From assembly GCA_965116325.1 (NCBI GenBank), contig OZ220675.1:2305889-2369888 (forward strand): a stretch of 64,000 nucleotides of DNA, written 5' to 3'. The stretch comes from JAGWBF01 sp965116325. Its GTDB lineage: Bacteria; Chloroflexota; Dehalococcoidia; Lucifugimonadales; JAGWBF01. The notes under the pieces were generated by a model, which was not told the DNA's origin, ran no database searches, and saw only the letters and a list, made by a program, of their open reading frames with translations. Shown here piece by piece: positions 16,898 to 26,283 of the stretch (the first letter of the stretch is position 1; each line of letters begins with the position of its first letter). The translations under genes and the position numbers were made by a program.

Positions 16898-17884
16898 CTA
16901 GAAGTTGAACTCCGCGCCGACGCCGCGCTCTTTGGCAAGCTGGTACACCCTGCCGGCGCAGGCGATGTCCTCGACGGCGATGCCGTTGAACTTGAGCAAG
17001 GTGATCTCTTCGTCGGACACCCGGCCTGGAAGCTTACCGCCTACCACATCGGCCATCTCGGCGTAGATGTCCTCCCTGGAGTAAGTTCCCTGAGAAATGG
17101 GAATCACCAGGTCGCCGGCCTCTTTTAGGGCTTGGTCCATGAACTCGACCACCACCTTGCTCTTGTGCAGGGTTGCCTCGTCCACCTCCCGCATGTCGGG
17201 GATGCTGGATCCGACCACGCTAAGGTGCATGCCTGGCTGAACAAGATCGCTTGAAAAGATGGGCTCTCGGGCGTTGGTCACCGTCACCACAATGTCGGCG
17301 CCGGAAAGGGCCTCCTCGGCGGACCCGACGGCCTTCACGTCGGCGGGGACCTGCGGGGCTAGGGTTTCTGCAAAACTCCGCCGGTGCTCCGGGTTGGGAC
17401 TGAAGATGGCTATCTCCCGCACGGGGCTTACGGCGCAGGCCCCCACTCCTTGCATGGCGGCGTATTTGGATGAGCCGAAGAGGGCCATCTTGGAGCAGTC
17501 CCTGCGAGCCAAGTGTTTCATCCCAACGGCGGTGACCGCTCCTGTTCGGATTCGGCTGATGTCCTCACCCTGCACCATCGCCAGCATCTCGCCGCTGGTC
17601 GAGTCGAACAGCAGGACTAGGAATCGGGCGGGCCTGGGGGGTGTGGTGCCGGGCGAAGAGGCTACCAGTATCTTGGCGCCCATGATCCCCTGCTCATGAA
17701 GGGTCCCAGGCATGAGCCACCGCAGGTAGGAGTGGCCGGGACCGTCGGGAGGGCTGGTGGCGATACGGGGGGGCATGCTGGCTCCGCCCGATGCGAGCAG
17801 CCGGAAAGCCTCCTCCACTGCTTCAATGGCATCTTCCATGGTAAGGAGGTTGGCAACCTCAGCGTCGGTAATCAGGAGCGCCAT
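16898..17884 (-). CDS. Ornithine cyclodeaminase / mu-crystallin family protein
   Basis: A 328-residue NAD(P)-binding protein. IRTGAVTAVGMKHLARRDCSKMALFG is the family's substrate and nucleotide block, and DIVVTVTNAREPIF with LVQPGMHLSVVGSS follows. Members include ornithine cyclodeaminase, alanine dehydrogenase and ketimine or delta-pyrroline reductases, and sequence alone does not decide between them. It is the last of three minus-strand genes, 30 bases after the dihydroorotase-like gene, suggesting a shared amino-acid or cyclic-amide catabolic route. Confidence 0.88.
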   Translation of the reverse strand: MALLITDAEVANLLTMEDAIEAVEEAFRLLASGGASMPPRIATSPPDGPGHSYLRWLMPGTLHEQGIMGAKILVASSPGTTPPRPARFLVLLFDSTSGEMLAMVQGEDISRIRTGAVTAVGMKHLARRDCSKMALFGSSKYAAMQGVGACAVSPVREIAIFSPNPEHRRSFAETLAPQVPADVKAVGSAEEALSGADIVVTVTNAREPIFSSDLVQPGMHLSVVGSSIPDMREVDEATLHKSKVVVEFMDQALKEAGDLVIPISQGTYSREDIYAEMADVVGGKLPGRVSDEEITLLKFNGIAVEDIACAGRVYQLAKERGVGAEFNF

Positions 17885-17914
17885 TCTCAGACCATCCCTT
17901 GCGTCATTGGGCCA

Positions 17915-19255
17915 TTATCGTCGCGGCTTCACGAGCTGGCCGACGGCCTGCCCTTCGGCAACTTTGCCCTCGTCCATGACCACGTTCCCGCGCACCATGG
18001 TTATTACAGGCATGCCTTTGACCGGCGTCCCGCCGAAAGCCGAGTACTTGGGGGCCGTCACAAGGGCGCCATCGTCGATGACCGACTCCCGGTCCATATC
18101 CACCAGCACCAGGTCCGCGTCGGACCCCTCCTGTATCGCCCCCTTTCGGGGATAGATGCCGTACTCCCTGGCGGGGTTTTCGGACATCACCTTGGCAAGG
18201 TGGGAGAGAGACAGCCTGCCCGCGTTGACCTGGGTCAGCATCAGGGGCAGCGAAATCTCCACTTCCGGTACGCCTGTGGGGGCCTTCCAGATATCCCGGA
18301 ACCCTTCCTCTTTTTCGGCGCGGGCGTGGGGAGCATGGTCCGTTGCCACCATGTCGATGGCGCCGTCCTGGAGAGCGTCCCAGACCGCGGCGTTGTCCTC
18401 GGGGGTCTTGAACCGGGGCAGGACAGTGCCAAAGGCCCCCATGCGGACATGGTCATCTTCCGTCAGGAGCAAGTACTTGGGGCTGGTCTCCACGGTGAAG
18501 CTACCGGGGCGCTTCTCCTTGGCCTCCCTGATCAATTCCAGCGAGCGCTTCGTGGTTATCATGTGGAAATGGAACCTGTAGGGCGTGTTCTCCGTAAGAA
18601 GCAGTACCCTGGCGACTCCGACGGACTCGTTTTCCCGGGGCCAAGCTCCCATCCAGTCTTGGATTCCCACGCGGCCCGACTCCTGGAGGTGCTGGCGCAT
18701 AAACTGGGAGTGGCCGCCGTCGGAGGCGGTCATGCTGGAGATGCCTCCGCACTCATGTACCGCCTTCATGATGTCCATCATCATAGGCCCGGTTGAACCC
18801 TGGCCAAGGAACTCCATGGAAACGGCCCCGGCCTCCAGCATTCCGGGAATCTCGCCGATGTTGCCCGGCTCGGCCATAGCTTGGATGGTGAAGTCAACCA
18901 TCGCTTTCTTGGGCCAGTCCTCGGCCACCTGGTGCACCATGTCCGCGCTGTTAATGGCGGGAGTGGTGGTGGGCTGGCACATTATTGTGGTCACGCCGCC
19001 GGCAGCCGCAGCGCGGGTCAGGGTGTTGAAGTCTTCCTTGTGGGTCTGGCCAGGGTCCCTTGTGTGGACATGGCAGTCGACGCAGCCGGGGAGGGTGTAA
19101 CGTCCCGTGCCGTCTATGGTGCGGGCTGCTTCCGGGGCCGAACCCGGGGAGGCAAGGACGGATATCCTGCCATCCTTGATCCCAATATCCAAGGGCTGAG
19201 TGCCCCCCGGGGTTATGACCGTGCTATTGGTAATGACGATGTCCAGATTAGGCAT
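17915..19255 (-). CDS. Cyclic amidohydrolase (dihydroorotase/allantoinase/hydantoinase-like), atypical metal site
   Basis: A 446-residue amidohydrolase. The first metal pair is normal (CVDCHVHTRDPGQTHKEDF) and so is the late Asp region (MVATDHAPH). Where most relatives have a carboxylated lysine, the sequence reads AVSMEFLGQG with Glu. The usual ETCPHYLLL reads VETSPKYLLL, and the expected downstream His regions also differ. A mononuclear or altered metal centre is therefore likely, and the substrate is uncertain. It is co-transcribed with a second amidohydrolase and an ornithine-cyclodeaminase-type gene. It is unlikely to be the pyrimidine-pathway enzyme. Confidence 0.85.
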   Translation of the reverse strand: MPNLDIVITNSTVITPGGTQPLDIGIKDGRISVLASPGSAPEAARTIDGTGRYTLPGCVDCHVHTRDPGQTHKEDFNTLTRAAAAGGVTTIMCQPTTTPAINSADMVHQVAEDWPKKAMVDFTIQAMAEPGNIGEIPGMLEAGAVSMEFLGQGSTGPMMMDIMKAVHECGGISSMTASDGGHSQFMRQHLQESGRVGIQDWMGAWPRENESVGVARVLLLTENTPYRFHFHMITTKRSLELIREAKEKRPGSFTVETSPKYLLLTEDDHVRMGAFGTVLPRFKTPEDNAAVWDALQDGAIDMVATDHAPHARAEKEEGFRDIWKAPTGVPEVEISLPLMLTQVNAGRLSLSHLAKVMSENPAREYGIYPRKGAIQEGSDADLVLVDMDRESVIDDGALVTAPKYSAFGGTPVKGMPVITMVRGNVVMDEGKVAEGQAVGQLVKPRR

Positions 19256-19297
19256 TGATCGTTCCCCCTTGCTTGGAATGGATGGCGCTGGCGGGAC

Positions 19298-20554
19298 CTA
19301 GACCACCTTGTTCCCTCCCTGGAATACGGCGACAACGTTGGCGATGTCGTTCACATCCTCGTATGGCTTCCCTCCGAAGACTGCCACGTCGGCCGCCTTG
19401 CCCGGTTCCAGGGTGCCGATCGTGTCCAGCAGACCCAGGGAGTCGGCAGCATCCCGGCATGCCGACAAGACAGCCTGGCGGGTGCTGAGGCCCCCCTGGA
19501 CCATCAGGTCCATCTCGCTGAATATACGATCGAAGGGCATGGGTCCCCATCCGCAGTCGGTGCCCGTCACGAATTTGACCCCGGCGTCCGCCATCTTGCT
19601 CATGTTGATGAGACGCTCTTCACACTGGCGTTTGAGGCCGTCGTACCTCTCCTGCTCTTCACTGGTGAGGCCGGTCGCGCTTTCCTTCTCCGCCAAGTCC
19701 AGCCGGGGTCCCGCGCCGGTGACTTGGTAGAGGGTGGGGTTTACCCAGGCGCCTGCCTCGGCAATGCGAGCAGCCACATCCTCCCTGTACCTTGCCTCTC
19801 CGTCGGCTTCCCGGAAGGTGCAGTGGATGATCATGTCGATGCCCGATTCCAGGGAGTTGATGATTCCCTCGGTTGCGTGGGCGTGGGCAGCCACCAGGCG
19901 CTTGAACTTGTGGGCCTCCCAGGTCAGGGCCTGCAGCTCATCCAGGTTGTAGGCCGGCAGCTCTGGGTAAGTATTCAGGGTGGTCCCGCCCGTGGCGGCC
20001 ACCTTGATGTAGTCCGCCCCCCTCTTGATGAGGCTGCGGACACCCTTGATCACCTCATCGACTCCGTCTGCCTCTGCGCCGTTCTGCCACATGTGCCCAC
20101 CCGTAATGGTCAGAGCATTGCCGCACAACATCAGGCGGGGACCATCGGTCAGACCCCGACGTATGCCTTCCTTCAAGGAGAAGGTAGTGTCGTGCTTGGA
20201 GCCGTTGTCCCGTATGGTGGTTACACCCAATCGGAGGTACTGGCGGGCATTGGCGATGGACTGCATCAGCAGGATGTCGTCCTTCTCCGCCATCACATCG
20301 TTGGTGTGAGTGCCGTCGCCAGGGTAGTTCAGATGCGTGTGCACATCCACAAGACCCGGCATAACCGTGGCGTCGGGGTATTCGTACACTGCTACAGGGG
20401 CGCCTTCGGGGGCGGCCAAAACGTGGGACTGCCCGACCGCTTCGACCTTGTCGCCCTTTAGCAGGACAGCTCCCTGCTCGATGGGTGCGCCTCCTCTTCC
20501 ATCGAAGAGGAAGCCCCCTTTTATGAGCTGGTAAACCGGGTTTGACTGGGTCAT
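19298..20554 (-). CDS. Metal-dependent amidohydrolase (imidazolonepropionase/prolidase-like)
   Basis: A 418-residue amidohydrolase family 1 protein. VMPGLVDVHTHLNYPGDG carries the first metal histidines; IKVAATGG holds the position of the bridging lysine; AHAHATEGIINSLESGIDMIIHC the next histidines; and VTGTDCGWG the final Asp. This set resembles Xaa-Pro dipeptidase or N-acyl hydrolase types. It is the first gene of the three-gene minus-strand catabolic operon and is divergent from ctpA. Confidence 0.88.
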   Translation of the reverse strand: MTQSNPVYQLIKGGFLFDGRGGAPIEQGAVLLKGDKVEAVGQSHVLAAPEGAPVAVYEYPDATVMPGLVDVHTHLNYPGDGTHTNDVMAEKDDILLMQSIANARQYLRLGVTTIRDNGSKHDTTFSLKEGIRRGLTDGPRLMLCGNALTITGGHMWQNGAEADGVDEVIKGVRSLIKRGADYIKVAATGGTTLNTYPELPAYNLDELQALTWEAHKFKRLVAAHAHATEGIINSLESGIDMIIHCTFREADGEARYREDVAARIAEAGAWVNPTLYQVTGAGPRLDLAEKESATGLTSEEQERYDGLKRQCEERLINMSKMADAGVKFVTGTDCGWGPMPFDRIFSEMDLMVQGGLSTRQAVLSACRDAADSLGLLDTIGTLEPGKAADVAVFGGKPYEDVNDIANVVAVFQGGNKVV

Positions 20555-20640
20555 GGCAGATATTCCTTAGCTAGAAGTAAGGACGCAATTCTAGCATGGC
20601 GTTACCGGGCAGGCAAAGCGGGAAACGGGCGGCTCTATGC

Positions 20641-20646
20641 TATACT
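20641..20646 (+). promoter_or_regulatory. Extended -10 element upstream of ctpA
   Basis: TGC-TATACT lies about 55 bases before the TTG start of the peptidase gene, in the divergent region with the amidohydrolase operon. Confidence 0.45.
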
Positions 20647-20700
20647 GTGTAGCATCAGCAGTTCTCGTTTTCCCACTCTTTTGAAGGTTCTTCCCCAGGC

Positions 20701-21909
20701 TTGAGCCACCTCAAGACGGTCATCTTCCCCATAACACTCATCGCCCTCTTTGCAGTGGTGATAGGCCTTTCTGCTTTCAGCCTTCTCACCATCCTGGACT
20801 CGGATTCCCCTGCTGCACCCCAGGAAAGCGAGGGTTCGACAGGCCAGACGGTCCAGGTTCCCGAGGAGTTCGGGCGTATATTCGAAGTGTGGAGGCTGCT
20901 GCAGGAGGAGCACCTGCTCCGGGACTCCCTGGACCCCGACAGCCTTAGCCAGGCGGCGGTAGAAGGCATGCTGGACAGCTTGGATGATCCCTACGCGTCC
21001 TTTCTCACAGCTTCCGAGTACGCTATCGAGACCGAGGACTATCACGGGACCTTCGAGGGCATTGGGGCCAACGTGGGAATCCGGGACGAGAGTATCACGA
21101 TAATTGCGCCTCTTCCCAACAGCCCAGCCGAAAGGGCCGGCATCCGTCCGGGCGATGTCATAAAGGAGGTGGACGGGGAGGACGTAGAAGGGTGGAGCCT
21201 GCTGGAGGTGGTCAGCCGGATACGAGGTCCAAAGGGGGAGCCGGTCATGCTGGGCATCGAGAGGCTGCAGGAGTATCTTACCTTGACCATCGTCAGAGAC
21301 CAGGTGGAGCTGCGGAGCGTGGAGCTGAATCGTCTTCCCGAGGATATAGCCCACATGACCATCAGCACGTTCTCCGAGACCACAGCCGAGGAAGTGGGTG
21401 AGGCCCTCTCATCCCTGGGTGAGGCCCGAGGGCTGATAGTAGATGTCCGCAACAACCCAGGCGGCCTGCTCCAGTCCGTGGTCGATGTGCTGAGCCACTT
21501 CATCGATGGTGGGCTGGTCCTGTATCAGGTGGATGGCGAAGGGAAGCATCAGGAATGGGAGGCCTCTGCCGGCACATCCCTTGGTGAGACGCCCCTGGTG
21601 GTGCTCATTAATGAGGGGAGCGCCAGCGCCAGCGAGGTCCTGGCCGGGGCGTTGAGGGACCGCCAGGATGTCCCCTTGGTGGGTGAGACCACCTTCGGCA
21701 AGGGCAGCGTGAACACGCTGAGGGGGCTGAACGATGGTTCGGGAGTGTACTTTACCATCGCCCGCTGGCACACTCCCGGCGGCGTGCTTCTGGAGGGAGA
21801 GGGAATCTCCCCCGATGTCGAGGTTGTTCAGGAAGAAGACAGCGACGACGATGTCCAGATTGAGGCTGCCATAGAGGTGCTGGAAGAGTTGATTGAGGCG
21901 GGCGGTTGA
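20701..21909 (+). CDS. ctpA: C-terminal processing serine peptidase (S41 family)
   Basis: A 402-residue protease with a single N-terminal membrane anchor (about residues 6-28), so the catalytic part faces outside. A PDZ domain (IGANVGIRDESITII to about 200) precedes the S41 domain, which contains the catalytic Ser in NEGSASASEVLAGAL and the catalytic Lys in TTFGKGSVN. The start is TTG with only a weak ribosome site, but an in-frame stop lies shortly upstream. CtpA enzymes trim C-termini of exported proteins. smpB follows directly. Confidence 0.93.
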   Translation: MSHLKTVIFPITLIALFAVVIGLSAFSLLTILDSDSPAAPQESEGSTGQTVQVPEEFGRIFEVWRLLQEEHLLRDSLDPDSLSQAAVEGMLDSLDDPYASFLTASEYAIETEDYHGTFEGIGANVGIRDESITIIAPLPNSPAERAGIRPGDVIKEVDGEDVEGWSLLEVVSRIRGPKGEPVMLGIERLQEYLTLTIVRDQVELRSVELNRLPEDIAHMTISTFSETTAEEVGEALSSLGEARGLIVDVRNNPGGLLQSVVDVLSHFIDGGLVLYQVDGEGKHQEWEASAGTSLGETPLVVLINEGSASASEVLAGALRDRQDVPLVGETTFGKGSVNTLRGLNDGSGVYFTIARWHTPGGVLLEGEGISPDVEVVQEEDSDDDVQIEAAIEVLEELIEAGG

Positions 21910-21913
21910 AGTT

Positions 21914-22369
21914 ATGGCTGGCGACAAGATCGTTACTCTAAACCGCAAGGCCCTCCACGACTACGAGATCCTGGAGCGGGTGGAGGCTGGCTTGGTGCTC
22001 ACCGGGACGGAGATAAAGTCCATCCGTGCGGGTCGGATAGAGATCCGGGAAGCCTACGTGCGACCCTATGGGAATGAGCTTTGGCTCATCAACGCCCACA
22101 TTCCACCCTACCCGGCAGGCGGGATATATAACCATGAGCCAACGAGGCCGCGGAAGCTGCTCTTGCACCGGGATCAGATGGCGAACCTGGCTTCGGAGGC
22201 GGCCCAGAGAGGGCTGACCATCGTTGCCCTCAAGCTCTATATCAGGAACCATGTGGCCAAGGTGGAGCTCGGGCTGGCTAGGGGCAAGAAGCTGCACGAT
22301 AAGCGTCGTGCCATAATCGACCGGGACCGAGACCGGGAAGCCCGGCGAGCGTTGCAGCGCCGAGTGTAG
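21914..22369 (+). CDS. smpB: SsrA-binding protein
   Basis: A 151-residue protein that delivers tmRNA to stalled ribosomes. KALHDYEILERVEAGLVLTGTEIKSIRAG, then EAYVRPYGNELWLINAHI, then LGLARGKKLHDKR and the basic C-terminal tail RDREARRALQRR are all diagnostic. I start it at 21914, the Met before AGDKIVTLNRK. A start 7 codons earlier would overlap ctpA. Confidence 0.96.
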   Translation: MAGDKIVTLNRKALHDYEILERVEAGLVLTGTEIKSIRAGRIEIREAYVRPYGNELWLINAHIPPYPAGGIYNHEPTRPRKLLLHRDQMANLASEAAQRGLTIVALKLYIRNHVAKVELGLARGKKLHDKRRAIIDRDRDREARRALQRRV

Positions 22370-22407
22370 GCTTCAGGGCCGCATCTCAGGCCTGGTTGTT
22401 GCCTCGG

Positions 22408-22436
22408 TTGTCTTGGATGCAGCGGTTCAATATACT
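22408..22436 (+). promoter_or_regulatory. Promoter of mqnD
   Basis: TTGTCT (22408-22413) and TATACT (22431-22436) with a 17-base spacer, about 30 bases before the mqnD start. Confidence 0.5.
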
Positions 22437-22466
22437 GGGCCCACTCACAGGAAGCAGGTATCAAGT

Positions 22467-23303
22467 ATGCCCTTATTGAGGATCGGACACAGCCCCGACG
22501 CCGATGACGCATTCATGTTCTACGCCTTCGCCAAGGAGAAGGTGACCATAGACGGCTATGAGGTCCAACAGGTGCTGGAGGATATCCAGTCCTTGAACAG
22601 CCGGGCCCTTCAGGGGGAGCTGGAGGTAACCGCCATCTCGGCCGGGGCCTACCCTGTCCTGTCGGACACCTACCGCATCATGGCCTGCGGCTCATCTATA
22701 GGACGCAACTATGGACCCATCCTGTTGTCCACCAAACACGACGATGTGAGCCAGCTGGAAGGCAGGCGGATAGCTGTGCCAGGCGAGCAGACCACCGCAT
22801 ACCTGCTCCTCCGCATATTCATGCCAGTGCCCTTCGAAGCTGTCATCGTGGACTTCGATTCCGTTGGCCAGGCCGTCAAGTCGGGCGACGTGGACGCTGG
22901 CCTGATCATCCATGAGGGCCAGCTCACCTGGAGCAGCGAAGGATTCAACAACCTGATGGATCTGGGCGAGGAGTGGGGGAAGAGCTCGGGTCTGCCCATA
23001 CCCCTGGGGCTGGATGTGCTGCACCGCAGGCTTGGCGATGAAGCCCACATCCGGATCACCGAAGCCTTCAGGGCCAGCGTGAAATACGCCATCGACCACG
23101 AAGATGAAGCTATAGACTACGCCCTCCCCTTTGGCAGGGGCATCGATGCCGACACGTGCAGGCGCTTTGTGCGGATGTACGTGAACCAAGACACGCTTCA
23201 TATGGGGTCCGAGGGGAAGGATGCCCTGGAGCTGCTCTACGGGCAAGCGTACGACAAGGGGCTGATCTCCCAGGTGCCCCCGCTGGATATTATCGGGCTG
23301 TAA
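22467..23303 (+). CDS. mqnD: 1,4-dihydroxy-6-naphthoate synthase
   Basis: A 278-residue enzyme of the futalosine menaquinone pathway that converts cyclic dehypoxanthine futalosine to dihydroxynaphthoate. The N-terminus RIGHSPDADDAFMFYAF is the signature. ISAGAYPVLSDTYRIMACGSSIGRNYGP and SEGFNNLMDLGEEW follow as in the family. The Met at 22467 gives the normal start; earlier codons do not match. Its end overlaps the end of the converging mqnC by 14 bases. Confidence 0.94.
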   Translation: MPLLRIGHSPDADDAFMFYAFAKEKVTIDGYEVQQVLEDIQSLNSRALQGELEVTAISAGAYPVLSDTYRIMACGSSIGRNYGPILLSTKHDDVSQLEGRRIAVPGEQTTAYLLLRIFMPVPFEAVIVDFDSVGQAVKSGDVDAGLIIHEGQLTWSSEGFNNLMDLGEEWGKSSGLPIPLGLDVLHRRLGDEAHIRITEAFRASVKYAIDHEDEAIDYALPFGRGIDADTCRRFVRMYVNQDTLHMGSEGKDALELLYGQAYDKGLISQVPPLDIIGL

Positions 23304-24399
23304 CGCCCTCGGACTGGGGGTCCTCCACCAGCTCGTACAGGGTGGTGCGCTGGACGGGTTCGAAACCGGCGTCCCGGATGATGTCCTTGATCTCCTCAAC
23401 CGTCGTGCGGTTGTAGAAGCCGGCCTCCTGCATCACGTTTTCGTCGAACAGGGTGCCTCCGAAGTCATCTCCGCCAAAGTGCAATGCAACCTGGCCGGTC
23501 TTCTTTCCCTCGGAGAACCAGGAAGCCTGGATGTGCTGTACGTTGTCCAGGAATATGCGGGAAAGGGCGATCATGCGCAGATACCGGTTGGCCCCGGCGA
23601 GAGCCTTAACCCTCCTGGACAGGGCGGTGTTGTCGGACTTGTAACTCCAGGGGATGAAGGCGGTGAAACCCCCGTTCTCGTCCTGCACAGACCGGACATG
23701 TTCAAGGTGCTCGATTACATCTTCGTCCTCTTCCAGGTGGCCATACATCATTGTGGCGGTGGTCCGGTATCCGAGCCGGTGGGCTGTGCTGTGGACCGTG
23801 GTCCAATCATCGATCTTGCCCTTGGGGAACAGTCGGCTAATCTTGTACTTCACCCGGTCCGATAGTATCTCGGAGCCTCCCCCGGGGATGGTGTTGAGCC
23901 CCGCCTTCCGTAGTTCCGTCAGCACATCTTCAACGGGAAGGTCGGAGACCTGGGACATCTTCATGATCTCCGGGGCGGAGAAGAAGTGTGGGTGCACCTG
24001 GGGATAGAGGCGACGGGTCTCGCTGACCAGTTTGGTGTAGTACTCCAGGGGCAGCTTGGGGTTCAGACCGCCCTGGAGAAGCACCGTCGTCACACCTTTT
24101 TCGGCTGCTTCTCCCACCAGGGCCATCATGTCTTCTACCGAGTGGGTGTAGCTGTCTTCGTCCTTCTCGGTGCGGTAGAAGGCGCAGAATGTGCAGTAGG
24201 CGTCGCAGACGTTGGTGTAGTTGAGGTTGGTATCGACCACAAAGGTTACGATTGGATCGGGATTGTGGCGAAACCTCACCGCCTGGGCCATCGCGCCCAA
24301 GTCCAGTATGGAGGCTTCCTGCAGCAGGTAGAGACCTTCTTCCCGGTCAATGCGCTGTCCCTCTTCCACCTTGGTGCGTATGCGCTGGATGTCCATCAT
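23290..24399 (-). CDS. mqnC: Cyclic dehypoxanthinyl futalosine synthase (radical SAM)
   Basis: A 369-residue radical SAM enzyme. The cluster cysteines are in NVCDAYCTFCAFYR (CxxxCxxC), as in MqnC. VLLQGGLNPKLPLEYY and TIPGGGSEILSDRV are further family blocks. It forms the cyclic intermediate used by MqnD, encoded on the opposite strand. It overlaps mqnA by 4 bases, so mqnE-mqnA-mqnC form one operon. Confidence 0.94.
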   Translation of the reverse strand: MMDIQRIRTKVEEGQRIDREEGLYLLQEASILDLGAMAQAVRFRHNPDPIVTFVVDTNLNYTNVCDAYCTFCAFYRTEKDEDSYTHSVEDMMALVGEAAEKGVTTVLLQGGLNPKLPLEYYTKLVSETRRLYPQVHPHFFSAPEIMKMSQVSDLPVEDVLTELRKAGLNTIPGGGSEILSDRVKYKISRLFPKGKIDDWTTVHSTAHRLGYRTTATMMYGHLEEDEDVIEHLEHVRSVQDENGGFTAFIPWSYKSDNTALSRRVKALAGANRYLRMIALSRIFLDNVQHIQASWFSEGKKTGQVALHFGGDDFGGTLFDENVMQEAGFYNRTTVEEIKDIIRDAGFEPVQRTTLYELVEDPQSEGVTAR

Positions 24400-25154
24400 G
24401 CCTCGGCGTGCTCCATCTGGTCCAGGTATTCTCTGAATCGCCGGATGGCCTCCAGCTCCGCAACCCCGGCCCAGTACCGGAACCCCTGGTAGTATTCGAT
24501 TATCTCCCGGAGGCTCATGCGCACATCCATGCGCCTCTGGGCGATGTTGTGCAGATGTTCCATGGCCTCGTCGATGCAGGTGTAGAGGACGTTGGTGAGG
24601 TGGCTAACCGCATCGGGGTGCAAATCCTTGCGAACAGCCCATACGGCGAACACAAAGGGCAGGCCCGTCATGTTGAGCCACTCTTCCCCAAGGTCGTAGC
24701 GGTAGGGGTAAGAGGGGACGCCGTAGCGGCATCGAAGGGCGTTGTCGCCGATGGTCAGGAAAGCATCGTTGGGCTCGTCGATGTCCACGTAGGTGTCGGG
24801 GCAGACATGGTACCTGTGGCGGAGGATAACCTCCAGGAGCCTCCTGGCAGTGGATGTATGGTTGGTTACCCCCAGGCAGGCGCCACCCAACTCCTCCACA
24901 GGCAGCTTGGAGTAGAACAGGACGCTCCTTGTCTTGCCCATGGTGGCGATGCAGAACTGACCAAGCTGGGTGAACTGGTCCTCCAGCTTCCAGAAGTCCA
25001 CGAGGGAGAGGGGGCCAGCGTCGATCTTGCCCTCGGCAGCAGCTTGCCCGAGGGCGCTTGGCACACCTGGATAAAGTTCTATCTCTTCCCGGTCTAGGTC
25101 GTAGTAGAAGGGTTCGGAGTTGAGGTACTCCATCCGGGCAACCCTAATTCTCAT
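24396..25154 (-). CDS. mqnA: Chorismate dehydratase
   Basis: A 252-residue protein that makes 3-enolpyruvoyl-benzoate from chorismate, the first committed step of the futalosine pathway. RIRVARMEYLNSEPFYY at the N-terminus is the family signature, followed by AAAEGKIDAGPLSLVDF and SVLFYSKLPVEEL. I chose the Met at 25154 because the signature begins there; this start overlaps the end of mqnE by 11 bases. Confidence 0.93.
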   Translation of the reverse strand: MRIRVARMEYLNSEPFYYDLDREEIELYPGVPSALGQAAAEGKIDAGPLSLVDFWKLEDQFTQLGQFCIATMGKTRSVLFYSKLPVEELGGACLGVTNHTSTARRLLEVILRHRYHVCPDTYVDIDEPNDAFLTIGDNALRCRYGVPSYPYRYDLGEEWLNMTGLPFVFAVWAVRKDLHPDAVSHLTNVLYTCIDEAMEHLHNIAQRRMDVRMSLREIIEYYQGFRYWAGVAELEAIRRFREYLDQMEHAEA

Positions 25155-26283
25155 ACACCTGCACCACGTTATACAAAGCATCCCTCTCCACTGCCACCTT
25201 ACCCGCATCCCTGATGAGATTTACCATGCGGTCCCTTGCCAGGCCGATGGGACTGGCGGCTTTGGCTGCGTGGGCGATCCTCTCTTTGCCGATAGTGCCG
25301 TCCAGGTCGCTGGCGCCGAAGTTTAGGGCGATGGATGCGGTCTCTTCTCCGATCATTATCCAGTAAGCCTTGATGTGGGGGAAGTTGTCCAGCACAAGCC
25401 GGGATGTGGCGATGGTCTTGAGGTCATCGATGGCCGATGCTTGCCTGGGCACCAAGTGCGTGTCCCCTACCTGGTATTCCAGGGGTATGAAGGCCAGGAA
25501 TCCGCCGGTCTCGTCCTGCAGTTCTCGGAGCATGAGCATATGCTCCACCCGCTCCTGCATGGTCTCTATGTGGCCGTACAGCAGGGTGGCGTTGGAAGGG
25601 AGACCCATGTTGTGGGCGATACGATGGATCTCCAGCCATCGTTCCGCCGTGTTCTTGCCTGGGAACAGCTCCTTGCGTACCCGGTTGGAGAACACCTCGG
25701 ACCCTCCGCCGGGCAGGGACTGAAGCCCCGCTGCTTTGAAGCGCGCCAAGCTCTCCTCCGGAGGAATCTTCCATCGCTTGTAGAAGTAGTCGATCTCCGC
25801 CGCCGTAAAGGCTTTCACCTGGGTGTGGGGGTAGGTCTCGTGGATGGTCCTGACGATATCTTCGTAGTGCTCGAAGGTCCAATCGGGATGGTGTCCCCCG
25901 GTCATGTGCACCTCGCGAATCTCGTCGGTGACATGGTCCAGGATGTCTTCCATGCTCATTTCGTAGGCGTCGGGGTCTCCGGGCTTCTTGGCAAAGTCAC
26001 AGAAGCTGCAGGTGAGCACGCAGATGTTGGTTGCGTTTACCTGGCGGTTCAGGACGAAGAACACCCGGTCCTGGTGGTCGAGAAGCTGGGACTTTACATA
26101 ATCTGCCATTCGTCCCAGCGCGCACAGGTCGGTGGTCTCTAGCAGCTTCAGGCCGTCTTCCAAGCCCAGCCGCTCCCCGGCCAGCACCTTATGCCAAATA
26201 GGAACCAGGGAGGAGTCGGTAAATGCGACGTTGTCTACTACTTGCAATGGAGAGCCAGCCCCTTTCCCAAGCCAAGCATCCAC
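25144..26283 (-). CDS. mqnE: Aminofutalosine synthase (radical SAM)
   Basis: A 379-residue radical SAM enzyme. Cluster cysteines lie in NICVLTCSFCDFAKKPGDP, and REVHMTGGHHPDWTFEHY and SLPGGGSEVFSNRVRKEL match MqnE rather than MqnC. It joins the chorismate-derived enol ether to the adenosyl moiety of SAM. It is the first gene of the mqnE-A-C operon. No futalosine hydrolase gene is in the window. Confidence 0.93.
   Translation of the reverse strand: MDAWLGKGAGSPLQVVDNVAFTDSSLVPIWHKVLAGERLGLEDGLKLLETTDLCALGRMADYVKSQLLDHQDRVFFVLNRQVNATNICVLTCSFCDFAKKPGDPDAYEMSMEDILDHVTDEIREVHMTGGHHPDWTFEHYEDIVRTIHETYPHTQVKAFTAAEIDYFYKRWKIPPEESLARFKAAGLQSLPGGGSEVFSNRVRKELFPGKNTAERWLEIHRIAHNMGLPSNATLLYGHIETMQERVEHMLMLRELQDETGGFLAFIPLEYQVGDTHLVPRQASAIDDLKTIATSRLVLDNFPHIKAYWIMIGEETASIALNFGASDLDGTIGKERIAHAAKAASPIGLARDRMVNLIRDAGKVAVERDALYNVVQVYEN

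Noticed and set aside
19255..19298. A single fused amidohydrolase gene spanning both minus-strand amidohydrolases
   Set aside because: Each has its own start, ribosome site and full motif set, with a 42-base gap between them.
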